The translations under genes were made by a program, and so were the position numbers. 64,000 bases of DNA, taken from the NCBI GenBank assembly GCA_027214255.1, contig JAPWHL010000001.1, positions 248,001-312,000 on the forward strand, in the 5' to 3' direction. The notes beneath the pieces were generated by a model, which saw nothing but the letters and a program-made list of their open reading frames with translations, was not told the DNA's origin and made no database searches. Source of the DNA: Roseovarius aestuarii (lineage in GTDB: Bacteria; Pseudomonadota; Alphaproteobacteria; Rhodobacterales; Rhodobacteraceae). Shown piece by piece: positions 42,822 through 52,674 of the stretch (within the stretch, counting starts at the first letter, position 1; each line of letters opens with the position of its first letter).

Positions 42822-44119
42822 TGCTTCGCCGTCTGTATCACGACCAACCAACCAGTTTTGCCTTTACTCCTGCCAATCAGGCATGGGCCGAGGCGCAGAT
42901 TTCCAAGTTCCCCGAAGGCCGTCAGGCCAGCGCGATCATCCCATTGTTGTGGCGCGCGCAGGAACAGGAGGGCTGGCTGACCCGCCCCGCGATTGAAGCC
43001 ATCGCCGAAATGCTAGGTATGGCCTATATCCGCGCGCTGGAAGTGGCGACTTTCTACTTCATGTTTCAGCTGCAACCTGTTGGCAGCGTAGCGCATATTC
43101 AGATTTGCGGTACGACATCCTGCATGATTTGCGGGGCCGAAGACCTGATCAGCGTGTGCCGCGAGAAAATCGCGCCCAAGGCCCATCAACTGAGTGCGGA
43201 TGGCAAATTCAGCTGGGAAGAGGTCGAATGTCTGGGCGCTTGTGCCAATGCGCCCATGGCCCATATTGGCAAGGATTATTACGAGGATCTGACGGCGGAT
43301 CGGCTGCGTGCGCTTCTGGATGAAATGGCCGCTGGCCGTGTGCCCACGCCGGGCCCACAGAACGGACGTTATGCTGCGGAACCTTTGAGCGGTTTGACCA
43401 GCCTGAAGGAGTTTGACAGCGGCCGGACGCAGCACAACGGCAGCGTTCAGCGTGCGGTGGATCTGGGCGAGACGATCAAGCGGATCGATGGCACCGAGGT
43501 GCCGTTGCTGGCCCCTTGGCGCGACAAGGGCGCGATGCACAAACCCGCCGCGCCAAAGGTTGCCGTTCTGGAGACACCGGTCGATATCGTAGCCAAGGGC
43601 GCGCGTCTGGATGCGGATGATGCAGCCAAGGGTGACGCCGCAACTTCCAAGGGCAAACCCAAGGCCAGCGCCAAGCCCAAGGCCCCAAGTAAAGCCAAGC
43701 CAGCGCCAGCTGCGCCTGCGTCCGAGGTCAAGACACCTGCCAAGGCCAAGACCGCGGCCAAACCCAAAGCAGCCGCCAAACCCAAGGCCGCGGCCAAAAC
43801 CGCCGCGCCAGAGCCGGTTGAAGGCGCTGGCACCAAGCCCAAAACCCTGACCGCTGCGCGCAAGGGCGGGCCGGACGATCTGAAAATGATCAAGGGCGTC
43901 GGTCCAAAGCTGGAAACATTGCTGCATTCGCTGGGCTTTTATCATTTCGATCAGGTGGCCGCGTGGACAGCTGACGAGGTGTCTTGGGTGGATCAGAACC
44001 TGCAGGGCTTTAAGGGGCGGGTCAGCCGCGATGGCTGGGTCGCGCAGGCCAAACTACTGGCCTCGGGCCAAGAAACAGAATTTGCGAAGCGTGTGAAAAA
44101 GGGTGACGTTTACGAATAA
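42821..44119 (+). CDS. nuoE: NADH-quinone oxidoreductase subunit E with long C-terminal extension
   Basis: NuoE holds the [2Fe-2S] cluster N1a in the NADH-oxidising module. Its normal part (1-180) has the ligands C96 and C101 in 'ICGTTSC' and C137 and C141 in 'ECLGAC'. The protein continues to 432 residues, far beyond the usual 160-240: residues 265-340 are a lysine/alanine/proline linker (many KPKA repeats), and 345-432 form a helix-hairpin-helix-like (H3TH) domain with '[17 protein letters not shown]'. The next gene carries a near-copy of this domain. AGGAG precedes the ATG by 9 bases. Long NuoE forms are known in Rhodobacter; the extension has no known role. Confidence 0.95.
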   Translation: MLRRLYHDQPTSFAFTPANQAWAEAQISKFPEGRQASAIIPLLWRAQEQEGWLTRPAIEAIAEMLGMAYIRALEVATFYFMFQLQPVGSVAHIQICGTTSCMICGAEDLISVCREKIAPKAHQLSADGKFSWEEVECLGACANAPMAHIGKDYYEDLTADRLRALLDEMAAGRVPTPGPQNGRYAAEPLSGLTSLKEFDSGRTQHNGSVQRAVDLGETIKRIDGTEVPLLAPWRDKGAMHKPAAPKVAVLETPVDIVAKGARLDADDAAKGDAATSKGKPKASAKPKAPSKAKPAPAAPASEVKTPAKAKTAAKPKAAAKPKAAAKTAAPEPVEGAGTKPKTLTAARKGGPDDLKMIKGVGPKLETLLHSLGFYHFDQVAAWTADEVSWVDQNLQGFKGRVSRDGWVAQAKLLASGQETEFAKRVKKGDVYE

Positions 44120-44173
44120 GGCAGACGCATAAGAACCAAAGCAACGTACGCCCGATCAAAAGGGAGAATTTGA

Positions 44174-44920
44174 ATGACACAAGACCATATCAACCAGGAC
44201 TGTCGGACCAAGTGTTTGCTGGCAGCGGCCGCGCTTGCGGTACTGGCATTGATTTTGCTGATGACCATTTTCGGGGCTGGCTTCCTTGTGGCTCTTTTGA
44301 TCGCTGTGGTGGCTTTCTTTGTGTTGGCGTATGTCTTGCCGGGGCGCTGTTGTTGTCAGGAGGTGGCAGAAATCGCGCCACAACTTACGCCAGAACCAAC
44401 ACCGCCCCCTGCGCCTGACGCACCTGTGGAACCTAAACCGACAGCAGCAGCTAAATCAGTGCCAGCGGCTGCGGCGGTAGAACCGGCGACGGCGGCAGCT
44501 TCGACCAAACCGGCAGCGGCAAAGCCCGCAGCGGACAAGACGGTGGTAAAGAAGGCCGCGACGAAAAAGCCTGCGACGAAGAAAACAGCGCCTAAGGCGG
44601 CGCGTGATACGGGGGGGGACGCGCCTGCGGGAACCAAGCCCGAAATGTTGTCAGCTGCGCGTGCGGGCGGACCGGATGATCTGAAAATGATCAAAGGGGT
44701 CGGGCCCAAGCTGGAAACATTGCTGCATTCGATGGGCTTTTATCACTATGATCAGATCGCGGGATGGTCAGCTGATGAAATTGCTTGGGTTGATCAGAAT
44801 CTTCAAGGGTTCAAAGGCCGCGTCAGCCGTGACGATTGGGTGGCACAGGCCAAGCTGCTGGCAAGTGGCGGTGAAACGGAATTTTCGAAACGCGCCTCCA
44901 AGGGCGGCGTGTACAAGTAA
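44174..44920 (+). CDS. Membrane protein with H3TH-like domain copied from NuoE tail
   Basis: The 248-residue protein has a strongly hydrophobic region at about 14-55 (one or two membrane helices) ending in 'GRCCCQE', a long alanine/proline/lysine linker (about 70-155), and at 165-248 a domain that matches the NuoE tail: from LKM onward 65 of 79 residues are identical by my alignment, and the DNA is also nearly alike. So the domain was duplicated or gene-converted recently. The linkers differ. It may tether NuoE to the membrane, or hold another nuo component. AAAGGGAG lies before the ATG. Confidence 0.85.
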   Translation: MTQDHINQDCRTKCLLAAAALAVLALILLMTIFGAGFLVALLIAVVAFFVLAYVLPGRCCCQEVAEIAPQLTPEPTPPPAPDAPVEPKPTAAAKSVPAAAAVEPATAAASTKPAAAKPAADKTVVKKAATKKPATKKTAPKAARDTGGDAPAGTKPEMLSAARAGGPDDLKMIKGVGPKLETLLHSMGFYHYDQIAGWSADEIAWVDQNLQGFKGRVSRDDWVAQAKLLASGGETEFSKRASKGGVYK

Positions 44921-45193
44921 GTGGACAGTGTGGTGACCGAACACGGCCATAAAGGCAGGCAAGCCCCCGGACAGCAAACCCCGGACAGGCAAGCCATGGC
45001 AGGACGCCGCGCCGCGCTGGTCATTGCCGGTACGGCGGGCCTATGGGTTCTGTCGACGATGATCGGCGCGCAGATCGGCCTCAGCAATCGTGTGCTGGCG
45101 CTGTTTGATATGCTGGCCCTGGCGGGATTCGTCTGGGCCATTTGGATGATCTACAACATCTGGCGGATGCGCCAGGACAGTCAGGGGCAATAA
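44921..45193 (+). CDS. DUF5337-like small membrane protein
   Basis: The 90-residue protein has two hydrophobic segments (about 30-52 and 57-78), the first beginning '[22 protein letters not shown]', and ends with charged residues. It resembles the DUF5337 family seen in Rhodobacterales nuo clusters. The start is a GTG directly after the preceding stop; in-frame GTGs at 44930 and 44933 are alternatives, and none has a strong ribosome site, so coupling to the upstream gene is likely. nuoF begins 4 bases after its stop. Confidence 0.75.
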   Translation: MDSVVTEHGHKGRQAPGQQTPDRQAMAGRRAALVIAGTAGLWVLSTMIGAQIGLSNRVLALFDMLALAGFVWAIWMIYNIWRMRQDSQGQ

Positions 45194-45197
45194 GTCT

Positions 45198-46493
45198 ATG
45201 CTGAACGACCAGGACCGTATCTTTACCAACATTTACGGGATGCATGACCGCTCGCTGAAGGGCGCACAGATGCGGGGCCATTGGGATGGCACGGCCAAGA
45301 TCCTGCAAAACGGACGTGGCTGGATCATCGACCAGATGAAGGCCAGCGGGCTACGCGGGCGCGGCGGTGCGGGGTTTCCCACCGGGTTGAAGTGGTCCTT
45401 CATGCCCAAGGAAAGCGACGGCCGCCCCAGCTATCTGGTGGTCAACGCGGATGAATCCGAGCCGGGCACCTGTAAGGACCGTGAGATCATGCGCCATGAT
45501 CCGCACACTTTGATCGAGGGCTGCCTGATTGCCAGCTACGCGATGCAGGCGCATGCGTGCTATATCTACATTCGCGGCGAATACATCCGCGAGCGTGAGG
45601 CGCTGCAAGCTGCGATTGACGAATGCTACGAGGCCGGTCTGATCGGCAAGAACGCTTGCAAATCCGGCTATGATTTCGACCTGTATCTCAGCCATGGGGC
45701 AGGGGCCTATATTTGCGGCGAAGAAACCGCTTTGCTGGAATCTCTGGAAGGCAAAAAGGGCATGCCCCGGATGAAGCCGCCGTTCCCTGCGGGCGCGGGT
45801 CTGTATGGCTGCCCGACGACGGTTAACAACGTTGAATCCATCGCCGTTGTGCCCACTATCCTGCGGCGCGGCCCTGAATGGTTCTCTAGCTTTGGCCGTC
45901 CGAACAATGCGGGCACCAAACTGTTTGCCATTTCCGGTCACGTCAACAACCCCTGCGTTGTCGAAGAGGCGATGAGCATCACTTTCGAAGAGTTGATCGA
46001 AAAGCACTGCGGTGGCATTCGCGGCGGTTGGGACAATCTCAAGGCGGTGATTCCCGGCGGTAGCTCGGTTCCGATGATCCGGGGCGAACACATGCGTGAC
46101 GCGATCATGGACTTTGATTACCTGCGCGAACAGCGCAGCGGGCTGGGGACTGCGGCGGTGATCGTGATGGATCAATCCACCGACATCATCAAGGCAATCT
46201 GGCGACTGAGCAGTTTTTACAAACACGAATCCTGTGGTCAGTGTACGCCCTGCCGCGAAGGCACAGGCTGGATGATGCGGGTTATGGACCGTCTGGTACG
46301 TGGCGACGCTGAGGTCGAAGAAATCGATATGTTGCTGGATGTGACCAAACAGGTAGAGGGCCATACGATTTGCGCCCTTGGCGATGCGGCTGCTTGGCCG
46401 ATTCAAGGCCTGATCCGCAACTTCCGCGATGAAATCGAGGACCGCATCAAACACAAGCGCACCGGCAAGGTGATGTCTGTGGCTGCGGAATGA
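45198..46493 (+). CDS. nuoF: NADH-quinone oxidoreductase subunit F
   Basis: NuoF binds NADH and FMN and holds cluster N3. The 431-residue subunit shows the NADH/FMN glycine-rich block '[16 protein letters not shown]' at 51-66, '[15 protein letters not shown]' for FMN, and the 4Fe-4S ligands C346, C349, C352 in '[10 protein letters not shown]' with C392. Length and motifs are normal. It follows the DUF5337-like gene by 4 bases and its stop overlaps a micro-ORF start (ATGA). Confidence 0.97.
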   Translation: MLNDQDRIFTNIYGMHDRSLKGAQMRGHWDGTAKILQNGRGWIIDQMKASGLRGRGGAGFPTGLKWSFMPKESDGRPSYLVVNADESEPGTCKDREIMRHDPHTLIEGCLIASYAMQAHACYIYIRGEYIREREALQAAIDECYEAGLIGKNACKSGYDFDLYLSHGAGAYICGEETALLESLEGKKGMPRMKPPFPAGAGLYGCPTTVNNVESIAVVPTILRRGPEWFSSFGRPNNAGTKLFAISGHVNNPCVVEEAMSITFEELIEKHCGGIRGGWDNLKAVIPGGSSVPMIRGEHMRDAIMDFDYLREQRSGLGTAAVIVMDQSTDIIKAIWRLSSFYKHESCGQCTPCREGTGWMMRVMDRLVRGDAEVEEIDMLLDVTKQVEGHTICALGDAAAWPIQGLIRNFRDEIEDRIKHKRTGKVMSVAAE

Positions 46494-46645
46494 CGCGCGA
46501 GGCCGCAATAATGAAGGTTGTGAAAATGACGCTCAGCAACACCACGAACCGCTTTCGCAGTGCTGCGAACATCGCGGTCGCGGCATCGCTGTGCAGTACC
46601 GGTGCGGTTCAAGAACCGACTGCGATCTTTGGAGGGGCGGCATGA
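46490..46645 (+). CDS. Micro-ORF (51 aa) between nuoF and a lipoprotein gene
   Basis: A 51-codon frame starts with ATG overlapping the nuoF TGA (ATGA at 46490) and ends with TGA overlapping the start of the next gene (ATGA at 46642). The peptide begins [12 protein letters not shown] and contains an alanine-rich part ('[17 protein letters not shown]'), not strongly hydrophobic. Coupling at both ends, and use of the whole gap between the genes, make it a real candidate rather than chance. Its size lies below common annotation cut-offs. Confidence 0.5.
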   Translation: MTREAAIMKVVKMTLSNTTNRFRSAANIAVAASLCSTGAVQEPTAIFGGAA

Positions 46646-46983
46646 AAACGCGAAACCATATCTTCTGCGCACTCGTTGCTGGCGCAATGGCGCTGACGGC
46701 CTGTGCCAAACCGGGCGACCGGGTCTTGTTCGATGGAAAGTACTATCCCACGCGCTCCAAGAAAGACGGCGATGAGCGTAGCAACTTTGTTGTGACTGTG
46801 CGGCGGGCCGAGCAAGGGATTGCCGGTGCGCGTCAGGCCGGTCTTTGGGAGGCCACACGCTATTGCGTTGAAACCGTGGGCGACAGCACAATCACATGGC
46901 AGCCGGGCTCGGATCCCGAGGCCGGGGGTGGCTTTACGGACGGTGGCAGCATGACCTTGCGAGGCAGCTGCGTCAAATGGTAG
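46642..46983 (+). CDS. Putative small lipoprotein in nuo operon
   Basis: The 113-residue protein starts with a lipoprotein signal ending in 'ALTAC' (cysteine at residue 21) and then 'KPGDRVLFDGKYYPTRSKKDG', 'RRAEQGIAGARQAGLWEATRYC' and 'SMTLRGSCVKW'. It has two cysteines in the mature part that could pair. GGAGGGG lies 6 bases before the ATG at 46642. It would be anchored at the outer face of the inner membrane or in the outer membrane. I do not recognise a named family; position within nuo suggests a role with complex I. Confidence 0.75.
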   Translation: MKTRNHIFCALVAGAMALTACAKPGDRVLFDGKYYPTRSKKDGDERSNFVVTVRRAEQGIAGARQAGLWEATRYCVETVGDSTITWQPGSDPEAGGGFTDGGSMTLRGSCVKW

Positions 46984-47013
46984 GATTTCCGCCGATATCA
47001 AGGGGTTGGACCC

Positions 47014-47032
47014 GCTGTTATTGCATAACAGC
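47014..47032 (+). promoter_or_regulatory. Perfect stem-loop inside the nuo operon
   Basis: GCTGTTAT and ATAACAGC pair perfectly across the loop TGC in the 127-base gap between the lipoprotein and DUF5333 genes. No T-run follows. It may be an mRNA processing or stability element that sets relative expression within the operon. Confidence 0.35.
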
Positions 47033-47110
47033 CCCCCGGCGGCCCATCTGCATGGCACAAGGGGCGGCATGTCTTGCCGTGTCCTATCCATGCATGACAG
47101 GAGAAACCCT

Positions 47111-47515
47111 ATGCGTATGATCACCACTGGCCTTTTGGCCCTGACCCTGACCGCCTTTGCCGCACAAGATGCACGTGCCGGTTTGCGCGAAGAATCTGAC
47201 ATCAATGCCGGTTTGCTGGCGATTGCCGCTGCTGACAAAATCCGCCGTGCCTGTGACGATGTCTCGGGGCGGCTGTGGGTTGCGCGCAATTATCTGATGG
47301 GGCTCAAGGAATTGGCTGGCGAGCGCGGCTATTCCGAGACCGAAATTGACGAATATGTAAACAATTCGGCCAACAAGGCCGAGATGCGCAAGTTGCGCAA
47401 CGCCTACTTCAAGTCGAAGGGCGCCAGCAATCTGGACCACGCCAGCCTATGCAGGCTGGGCCGGGAAGAGATCGCTGCCAAGACCCAAATCGGCGCGTTT
47501 CTGAAAGCAAAGTGA
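47111..47515 (+). CDS. DUF5333-like secreted protein
   Basis: The 134-residue protein has a signal peptide ([23 protein letters not shown], cleavage near residue 23) and an alpha-helical mature part: '[25 protein letters not shown]' then '[16 protein letters not shown]' and '[13 protein letters not shown]'. Two cysteines, in 'RRACDD' and 'SLCRLG', probably form a disulfide. This matches the DUF5333 family, common in Rhodobacterales and often within nuo. AGGAGA precedes the ATG at 47111; the longer upstream frame is not supported. nuoG begins 5 bases after its stop. Confidence 0.8.
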   Translation: MRMITTGLLALTLTAFAAQDARAGLREESDINAGLLAIAAADKIRRACDDVSGRLWVARNYLMGLKELAGERGYSETEIDEYVNNSANKAEMRKLRNAYFKSKGASNLDHASLCRLGREEIAAKTQIGAFLKAK

Positions 47516-47520
47516 ATCCA

Positions 47521-49530
47521 ATGACTGACCTTCGCAAAATCATCATCGACGGGACCGAGATCGAAGTGGACGGGGCGATGACCCTGATTCAGGCTTGCGA
47601 GCAGGCAGGGGTCGAAATCCCCCGGTTCTGTTATCACGAGCGGCTGTCGATCGCAGGCAACTGCCGGATGTGTCTTGTGGAGGTCGTCGGCGGTCCGCCA
47701 AAACCGGCAGCCAGCTGTGCGATGCAGGTGCGCGATCTGCGCCCTGGTCCAGAAGGCCAGCCGCCTGTCGTCAAAACCAACTCGCCCATGGTCAAGAAGG
47801 CCCGCGAGGGGGTTATGGAATTCTTGCTGATCAACCACCCGCTGGATTGCCCGATTTGCGATCAGGGCGGTGAATGCGATTTGCAGGATCAGGCCATGGC
47901 CTATGGCGTTGATTTTTCCCGCTTTCGTGAGGCCAAGCGCGCGTCGGACGATCTGGACCTTGGGCCGCTGGTCGAAACCCATATGACACGCTGCATCAGT
48001 TGTACGCGGTGCGTCCGGTTTACCTCTGAGGTGGCCGGGATCACCCAGATGGGCCAGACGGGACGCGGCGAAGATGCCGAGATCACCAGCTATCTGGGGG
48101 CCACTCTGGACAGCAACATGCAGGGCAACATCATTGATTTGTGCCCTGTGGGCGCTTTGACGTCCAAACCCTATGCCTTTACGGCGCGCCCGTGGGAGTT
48201 GACCAAGACCGAGACCATCGATGTGATGGACGCCTTGGGCAGTAACATCCGGGTGGATACAAAAGGCCGCGAAGTGATGCGCATGCTGCCGCGCAACCAC
48301 GATGGTGTAAACGAAGAGTGGATTTCCGACAAAACGCGGTTTGTCTGGGACGGTCTGCGCCGACAGCGACTGGACCGGCCCTATGTACGTGAAAACGGCA
48401 AGCTGCGCCCGGCCACGTGGCCCGAGGCCCTTGGTGCCGCCGCCGCCGCGATGAAAGGCAAGAAAGTTGCCGGTCTGGTGGGCGATCTCGCCCCGGTCGA
48501 GGCTGCATTTGCGCTGAAAAACCTGATCGAAGGTCAAGGTGGTCATGTCGAGTGCCGTACAGACGGGGCCAAACTGCCGATTGGCAACCGCAGCGCCTAT
48601 GTCGGTACTGCCACGATTGAAGATATCGACACCGCCAAGACCATCCTGTTGGTCGGTACCAATCCGCGCGACGAAGCCCCGGTATTGAACGCGCGCATTC
48701 GCAAAGCTTGGATTTCCGGTGCTCAGGTTGGGCTGATCGGTGCCAAGGTGGATCTAACCTATGAGTATCACCACTTTGGAACGGGCCGCAGCTCGCTGAC
48801 CGAATTGGTCGCAAAAGTGACCGAAAAACCCGACACGATTGTGATTGTGGGGCAGGGCGCGCTGCAAGAGGCCGATGGCGAAGCGGTGCTGAGCCAAGTG
48901 ATGGCCTACACGCAAGGTGCAGGGGCCAAGCTGTTGGTTCTGCACACGGCGGCCGCGCGCGTAGGGGCGATAGACGCAGGGGCCGTGACGGCGGGCGGTA
49001 TGGACGCCGCGCTGGACGGGGCCGAGGTGGTCTACAATCTGGGTGCGGATGAAGTCGAAATTCAAGCCGGACCCTTTGTTATCTATCAGGGCAGCCACGG
49101 TGATCGCGGTGCGCATCGCGCCGATGTGATCCTGCCCGGTGCCGCCTACACCGAAGAACAGGGTCTGTTCGTCAATACCGAAGGTCGTCCGCAACTGGCC
49201 CTGCGTGCCGGGTTTGCGCCGGGCGAGGCAAAGGAAAACTGGGCCATCCTGCGCGCCCTGTCGGGCGAAATGGGCGCTGCGTTGCCTTATGACAGCGTTG
49301 CACAGTTGCGTCAGGCACTGGTCGCCGTTGCACCGCATCTGGCACAGATCGACGTGGTGCCTGAAAACGAATGGCAGGCGTTGGAACTGGCGAAGCCGGG
49401 TGATGCGGCATTGCGCAACGCCATCAAGGACCACTATCTGACGAACCCGATTGCGCGTGCCAGCCAGTTGATGGCGCAACTGAGCGCGGATACGGCGGCG
49501 CGTCGTTCTGCACCGGTGGCTGCCGAGTGA
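47521..49530 (+). CDS. nuoG: NADH-quinone oxidoreductase subunit G
   Basis: NuoG (75-kDa subunit) relays electrons from NuoF towards NuoB. The 669-residue protein has the 2Fe-2S ligands C37, C48, C51 and C66, the 4Fe-4S set H106, C110, C113, C119 ('[19 protein letters not shown]') and another starting C158, C161, C164 ('[10 protein letters not shown]') with a later cysteine. The C-terminal half is the degenerate molybdopterin-oxidoreductase fold ending near 650. Start ATG 47521 gives the family N-terminus MTDLRK. Its stop overlaps the next gene's start. Confidence 0.97.
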   Translation: MTDLRKIIIDGTEIEVDGAMTLIQACEQAGVEIPRFCYHERLSIAGNCRMCLVEVVGGPPKPAASCAMQVRDLRPGPEGQPPVVKTNSPMVKKAREGVMEFLLINHPLDCPICDQGGECDLQDQAMAYGVDFSRFREAKRASDDLDLGPLVETHMTRCISCTRCVRFTSEVAGITQMGQTGRGEDAEITSYLGATLDSNMQGNIIDLCPVGALTSKPYAFTARPWELTKTETIDVMDALGSNIRVDTKGREVMRMLPRNHDGVNEEWISDKTRFVWDGLRRQRLDRPYVRENGKLRPATWPEALGAAAAAMKGKKVAGLVGDLAPVEAAFALKNLIEGQGGHVECRTDGAKLPIGNRSAYVGTATIEDIDTAKTILLVGTNPRDEAPVLNARIRKAWISGAQVGLIGAKVDLTYEYHHFGTGRSSLTELVAKVTEKPDTIVIVGQGALQEADGEAVLSQVMAYTQGAGAKLLVLHTAAARVGAIDAGAVTAGGMDAALDGAEVVYNLGADEVEIQAGPFVIYQGSHGDRGAHRADVILPGAAYTEEQGLFVNTEGRPQLALRAGFAPGEAKENWAILRALSGEMGAALPYDSVAQLRQALVAVAPHLAQIDVVPENEWQALELAKPGDAALRNAIKDHYLTNPIARASQLMAQLSADTAARRSAPVAAE

Positions 49531-49928
49531 TGCGTCACGCTGCATCCATATCCATTCTGGTGCTGGCAGGGGCTGTTTCAGGCTGTGAGGCCGCCGGTCA
49601 GGACGAAACCGCGCCTTTTGACCCGGTGTATCACGGGGTCGATACGCAGTTGCTGGATGGTGATCTGGTGAATTTTCACGTCGCCATGTCCGGCGCGCGT
49701 GACAGTGCGGATGTGGATCGTTATGCCGCCTGTGCAGCGGCACAATACACATTGATCCGCGGTTACGGATTCGCACGCCATGTGCGTACGAATATCGCGG
49801 AGGAGGGTGGCAAATGGCGCGGCGATGCGGTTTACACCATTTCGTCTGCATTGCCCCGTGGACTAAAGACAATCGACGCAGAAGTCGTCGCCGCCGACTG
49901 CGCGGAAAACGGAATACCGATGGTGTGA
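49530..49928 (+). CDS. Second putative lipoprotein in nuo operon
   Basis: The 132-residue protein has a lipoprotein signal with the cysteine at residue 19 ('[11 protein letters not shown]'). The mature part has '[22 protein letters not shown]', '[21 protein letters not shown]' and '[14 protein letters not shown]'. Two later cysteines are present. The ATG at 49530 overlaps the nuoG stop (TGATG); a GTG one codon earlier is possible. Family is not recognised. It is followed by nuoH after 7 bases. It would sit on the outer side of the membrane in which NuoH lies. Confidence 0.75.
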   Translation: MRHAASISILVLAGAVSGCEAAGQDETAPFDPVYHGVDTQLLDGDLVNFHVAMSGARDSADVDRYAACAAAQYTLIRGYGFARHVRTNIAEEGGKWRGDAVYTISSALPRGLKTIDAEVVAADCAENGIPMV

Positions 49929-49935
49929 GGATCTG

Positions 49936-50973
49936 ATGGCAGACTTTTTTACAACCCCCTTGGGGACACTGGTGATCATCTTCGCGCAATGTCTGGCCGT
50001 TCTGGGCTTTGTCATGGTGTCGTTGCTGTTCTTGGTCTATGGCGACCGTAAAATCTGGGCTGCGGTGCAGATGCGGCGCGGGCCGAACGTGGTCGGCGTT
50101 TTTGGCCTGCTGCAATCTGTTGCTGACGCGCTGAAATACATCGTCAAAGAGGTGGTCATTCCCGCAGGTGCGGACCGTGCGGTGTTCGTTCTGGCCCCGC
50201 TTGTCAGTTTCGTTCTGGCGGTGATTGCATGGGCCGTCATCCCGTTCAACGAAGGCTGGGTTCTGTCCGATATCAATGTGGCGGTTCTTTATGTGTTCGC
50301 GGTGTCCTCGCTTGAGGTTTACGGCGTGATCATGGGGGGCTGGGCGTCGAACTCAAAATACCCGTTCCTTGGGTCGCTGCGTTCGGCGGCGCAAATGATT
50401 TCGTATGAAGTGTCGTTAGGTCTGATCATCATCGGCGTGATCATTTCCACCGGCAGCCTGAACTTTGGTCAGATCGTTGCGGCGCAAGACACCAACTATG
50501 GCTTCTTCGGCTGGTACTGGTTGCCGCATTTCCCGATGGTCTTCTTGTTCTTCATCAGTGCCTTGGCAGAAACAAATCGCCCACCATTCGATCTTCCCGA
50601 GGCCGAATCCGAATTGGTTGCCGGCTATCAGGTGGAATATTCCGCGACGATGTTCCTACTGTTCATGGCGGGCGAGTATATCGCGATCTTCCTGATGTGC
50701 GCCTTGATGAGCCTGTTGTTCTTTGGTGGCTGGCTGTCACCTATTCCAGGCCTGCCGGACGGTGTGCTGTGGATGGTCGGCAAGATGGCGTTCTTCTTCT
50801 TCATCTTCGCGATGGTCAAGGCGATCACGCCGCGCTACCGCTATGATCAGCTGATGCGCATCGGTTGGAAAGTGTTCCTGCCACTGTCGCTGGCTTGGGT
50901 CGTGATCATCAGCTTCCTTGCAAAATTCGAAGTTCTGGGTGCGTTCTGGGCCCGGTTCGCGATGGGGGGCTAA
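49936..50973 (+). CDS. nuoH: NADH-quinone oxidoreductase subunit H
   Basis: NuoH links the quinone site to the membrane arm. The 345-residue polytopic protein has '[20 protein letters not shown]' near residue 35, '[20 protein letters not shown]' near 215, the signature cytoplasmic loop with conserved acids, and '[19 protein letters not shown]' near 300. About eight hydrophobic helices are visible. The ATG follows GAGG. A TTG-started methyltransferase gene follows after 4 bases. Confidence 0.97.
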   Translation: MADFFTTPLGTLVIIFAQCLAVLGFVMVSLLFLVYGDRKIWAAVQMRRGPNVVGVFGLLQSVADALKYIVKEVVIPAGADRAVFVLAPLVSFVLAVIAWAVIPFNEGWVLSDINVAVLYVFAVSSLEVYGVIMGGWASNSKYPFLGSLRSAAQMISYEVSLGLIIIGVIISTGSLNFGQIVAAQDTNYGFFGWYWLPHFPMVFLFFISALAETNRPPFDLPEAESELVAGYQVEYSATMFLLFMAGEYIAIFLMCALMSLLFFGGWLSPIPGLPDGVLWMVGKMAFFFFIFAMVKAITPRYRYDQLMRIGWKVFLPLSLAWVVIISFLAKFEVLGAFWARFAMGG

Positions 50974-50977
50974 GGCG

Positions 50978-51766
50978 TTGGGGATCGACTACGTCCTTTT
51001 TGAGCGGCTGGTGGAACTGTCCACCCGGTTCCAACCGGGCGGGCGCACCTTGATGCTGGGACGTCAGAATTTTTCCATTCAGACCAAGTACCGCCAGTAC
51101 TATGAGAAAACGATCCAAGAGCATGGGCTTGAGGGCAAACGCTTTGATTTCCTGCAAGAGGACGGGTTTGCCGAAACCTTGATGGACAAGTTGGGTTTTG
51201 GCCCGATCGAAACTATGGATTTCTCGGATTACGAGGGTGCGACCCTGCTGCATGACCTGAACAAGCAGCCGGAGGAAAGCCTTGAAAACCAGTTTGATCT
51301 GATTTTCGACGGTGGCACGGTGGAGCATGTGTTCAATGTTCCCAATGCGCTGGAAGGGTTGTACCGGATGCTGAAACCCGGTGGCCGGTTGATCAGTGCG
51401 AACGGGCTGAACGGCTGGTACGGGCATGGCATGTATCAATTCAACCCCGAGCTGGTCTGGACCTTTTGGAAGCGGGCATGCAATTGCAATGTCATCGACT
51501 GCCGTGCGATTCCCATCGAACCCGATAGCACGCATGGCCATGTCGAGTTTGAAGATCCCGCGTTGAACGGTGTGCGTCTGCGTTTAAAAAACAAGATCGG
51601 ACCGGGGCGCACTTACCTGTATTACGAGGTCGAAAAGACCGACGACTCGCATTTGCCGGATTTTGCCCTGCAAAGCGATTATGAGACAAAATGGAACGGG
51701 GCCGAAAATGCGGGTCAGATCCGGCATGACATCACCCCAAATCCACAAGACGACGCAAGGAGCTAG
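50978..51766 (+). CDS. Class I SAM-dependent methyltransferase inside nuo operon
   Basis: The 262-residue protein has the C-terminal half of a class I methyltransferase motif set: 'FDLIFDGGTVEHVFNVPNAL' near residue 108 (acidic and histidine block), then 'YRMLKPGGRLIS'. The usual N-terminal GxGxG motif I is not clear; 'TLMLGRQNF' may stand in its place. The start is TTG at 50978, 4 bases after the nuoH stop; no better ATG exists near the start of the homologous part. AAGG overlaps the nuoH stop. The substrate is unknown; place between nuoH and nuoI suggests a complex I subunit, but this is inference. Confidence 0.7.
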   Translation: MGIDYVLFERLVELSTRFQPGGRTLMLGRQNFSIQTKYRQYYEKTIQEHGLEGKRFDFLQEDGFAETLMDKLGFGPIETMDFSDYEGATLLHDLNKQPEESLENQFDLIFDGGTVEHVFNVPNALEGLYRMLKPGGRLISANGLNGWYGHGMYQFNPELVWTFWKRACNCNVIDCRAIPIEPDSTHGHVEFEDPALNGVRLRLKNKIGPGRTYLYYEVEKTDDSHLPDFALQSDYETKWNGAENAGQIRHDITPNPQDDARS

Positions 51767-51769
51767 GCG

Positions 51770-52264
51770 ATGGCGAATATAGATTACGGGCGCGCGGTTG
51801 GATATTTCCTGCTGTCGGATGTCTGGAAAGGCATGCGCCTGGGCCTGAAGTATTTCTTCGCCCCCAAAGCGACGCTGAACTATCCGCATGAAAAGGGGTA
51901 TCTCAGCCCGCGTTTTCGCGGTGAGCACGCGCTTCGCCGGTATCCCAACGGCGAGGAACGCTGCATTGCCTGTAAATTATGCGAGGCGATTTGCCCCGCA
52001 CAGGCGATCACGATCGACGCCGAGCCGCGTGACGATGGCAGCCGTCGCACGACGCGCTATGACATCGACATGACCAAGTGCATCTATTGCGGTTTCTGCC
52101 AAGAGGCCTGCCCGGTTGATGCGATTGTCGAGGGGCCAAACTTTGAGTTTGCCACGGAAACCCGCGAAGAATTGTTCTATGACAAGGACAAACTGCTGGC
52201 CAACGGTGACCGCTGGGAAGCCGAAATTGCCCGCAACCTTGAACTGGATGCACCCTACCGATGA
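51770..52264 (+). CDS. nuoI: NADH-quinone oxidoreductase subunit I
   Basis: NuoI carries two 4Fe-4S clusters (N6a and N6b). The 164-residue subunit has C65, C68, C71, C75 ('[12 protein letters not shown]') and C104, C107, C110, C114 ('[12 protein letters not shown]'), each followed by the complementary proline-bound cysteine as usual. An N-terminal segment anchors it to the membrane arm. AAGGAG lies 8 bases before the ATG. Its end overlaps the next gene (ATGA). Confidence 0.97.
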   Translation: MANIDYGRAVGYFLLSDVWKGMRLGLKYFFAPKATLNYPHEKGYLSPRFRGEHALRRYPNGEERCIACKLCEAICPAQAITIDAEPRDDGSRRTTRYDIDMTKCIYCGFCQEACPVDAIVEGPNFEFATETREELFYDKDKLLANGDRWEAEIARNLELDAPYR

Positions 52265-52674
52265 GCGACCCGACCAACCCATTCGAGATGATGATGCGTC
52301 AGGCCCAAGATATGGCCAAGGCGATGAATCCTGCGTTGGAACAGTTTTCGCCCAAAGGGTTCGAAGGCCTTTGGCCCACGATGCCCAAAGATGTCATGGA
52401 AATGACCTTTGGCAAGGGCTTGAACAAAGAAGGGCTTGATGCCAAGACGCGGCTGTTGCTGACGCTGGCCGGGCTGACAATGATGGGGTCCCAGAACGAC
52501 ACGCAGATGCGCATGACCGTGCGCCATGCGCTAGAGGCCGGGGCCACCAATGACGAAATCGCCGAGACCATCGCCCAGATGGCGATGTTTGCAGGCATCC
52601 CGTCAATGACCCGTGCGATGGAATTCGCGCGCGAAGTGATGGACGGGCAAACCGAGGAAGGAAAAGAAACATGA
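52261..52674 (+). CDS. Carboxymuconolactone-decarboxylase-like protein in nuo operon
   Basis: The 137-residue protein fits the CMD/AhpD helical fold: '[22 protein letters not shown]' near residues 60-80 and '[27 protein letters not shown]' with a conserved histidine ('VRHALEAG'). It has no cysteine at all, so it lacks the CxxC of the peroxidase AhpD and is unlikely to be a peroxidase; a decarboxylase-like or structural role is possible. It begins at ATGA overlapping nuoI and ends at ATGA overlapping nuoJ. Its function in the complex I operon is unknown. Confidence 0.8.
   Translation: MSDPTNPFEMMMRQAQDMAKAMNPALEQFSPKGFEGLWPTMPKDVMEMTFGKGLNKEGLDAKTRLLLTLAGLTMMGSQNDTQMRMTVRHALEAGATNDEIAETIAQMAMFAGIPSMTRAMEFAREVMDGQTEEGKET

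Noticed and set aside
48754..50115. Minus-strand frame of 453 codons over nuoG, the lipoprotein gene and nuoH
   Set aside because: Shadow of coding sequence on the other strand; composition rich in Q, H and R, no family features.
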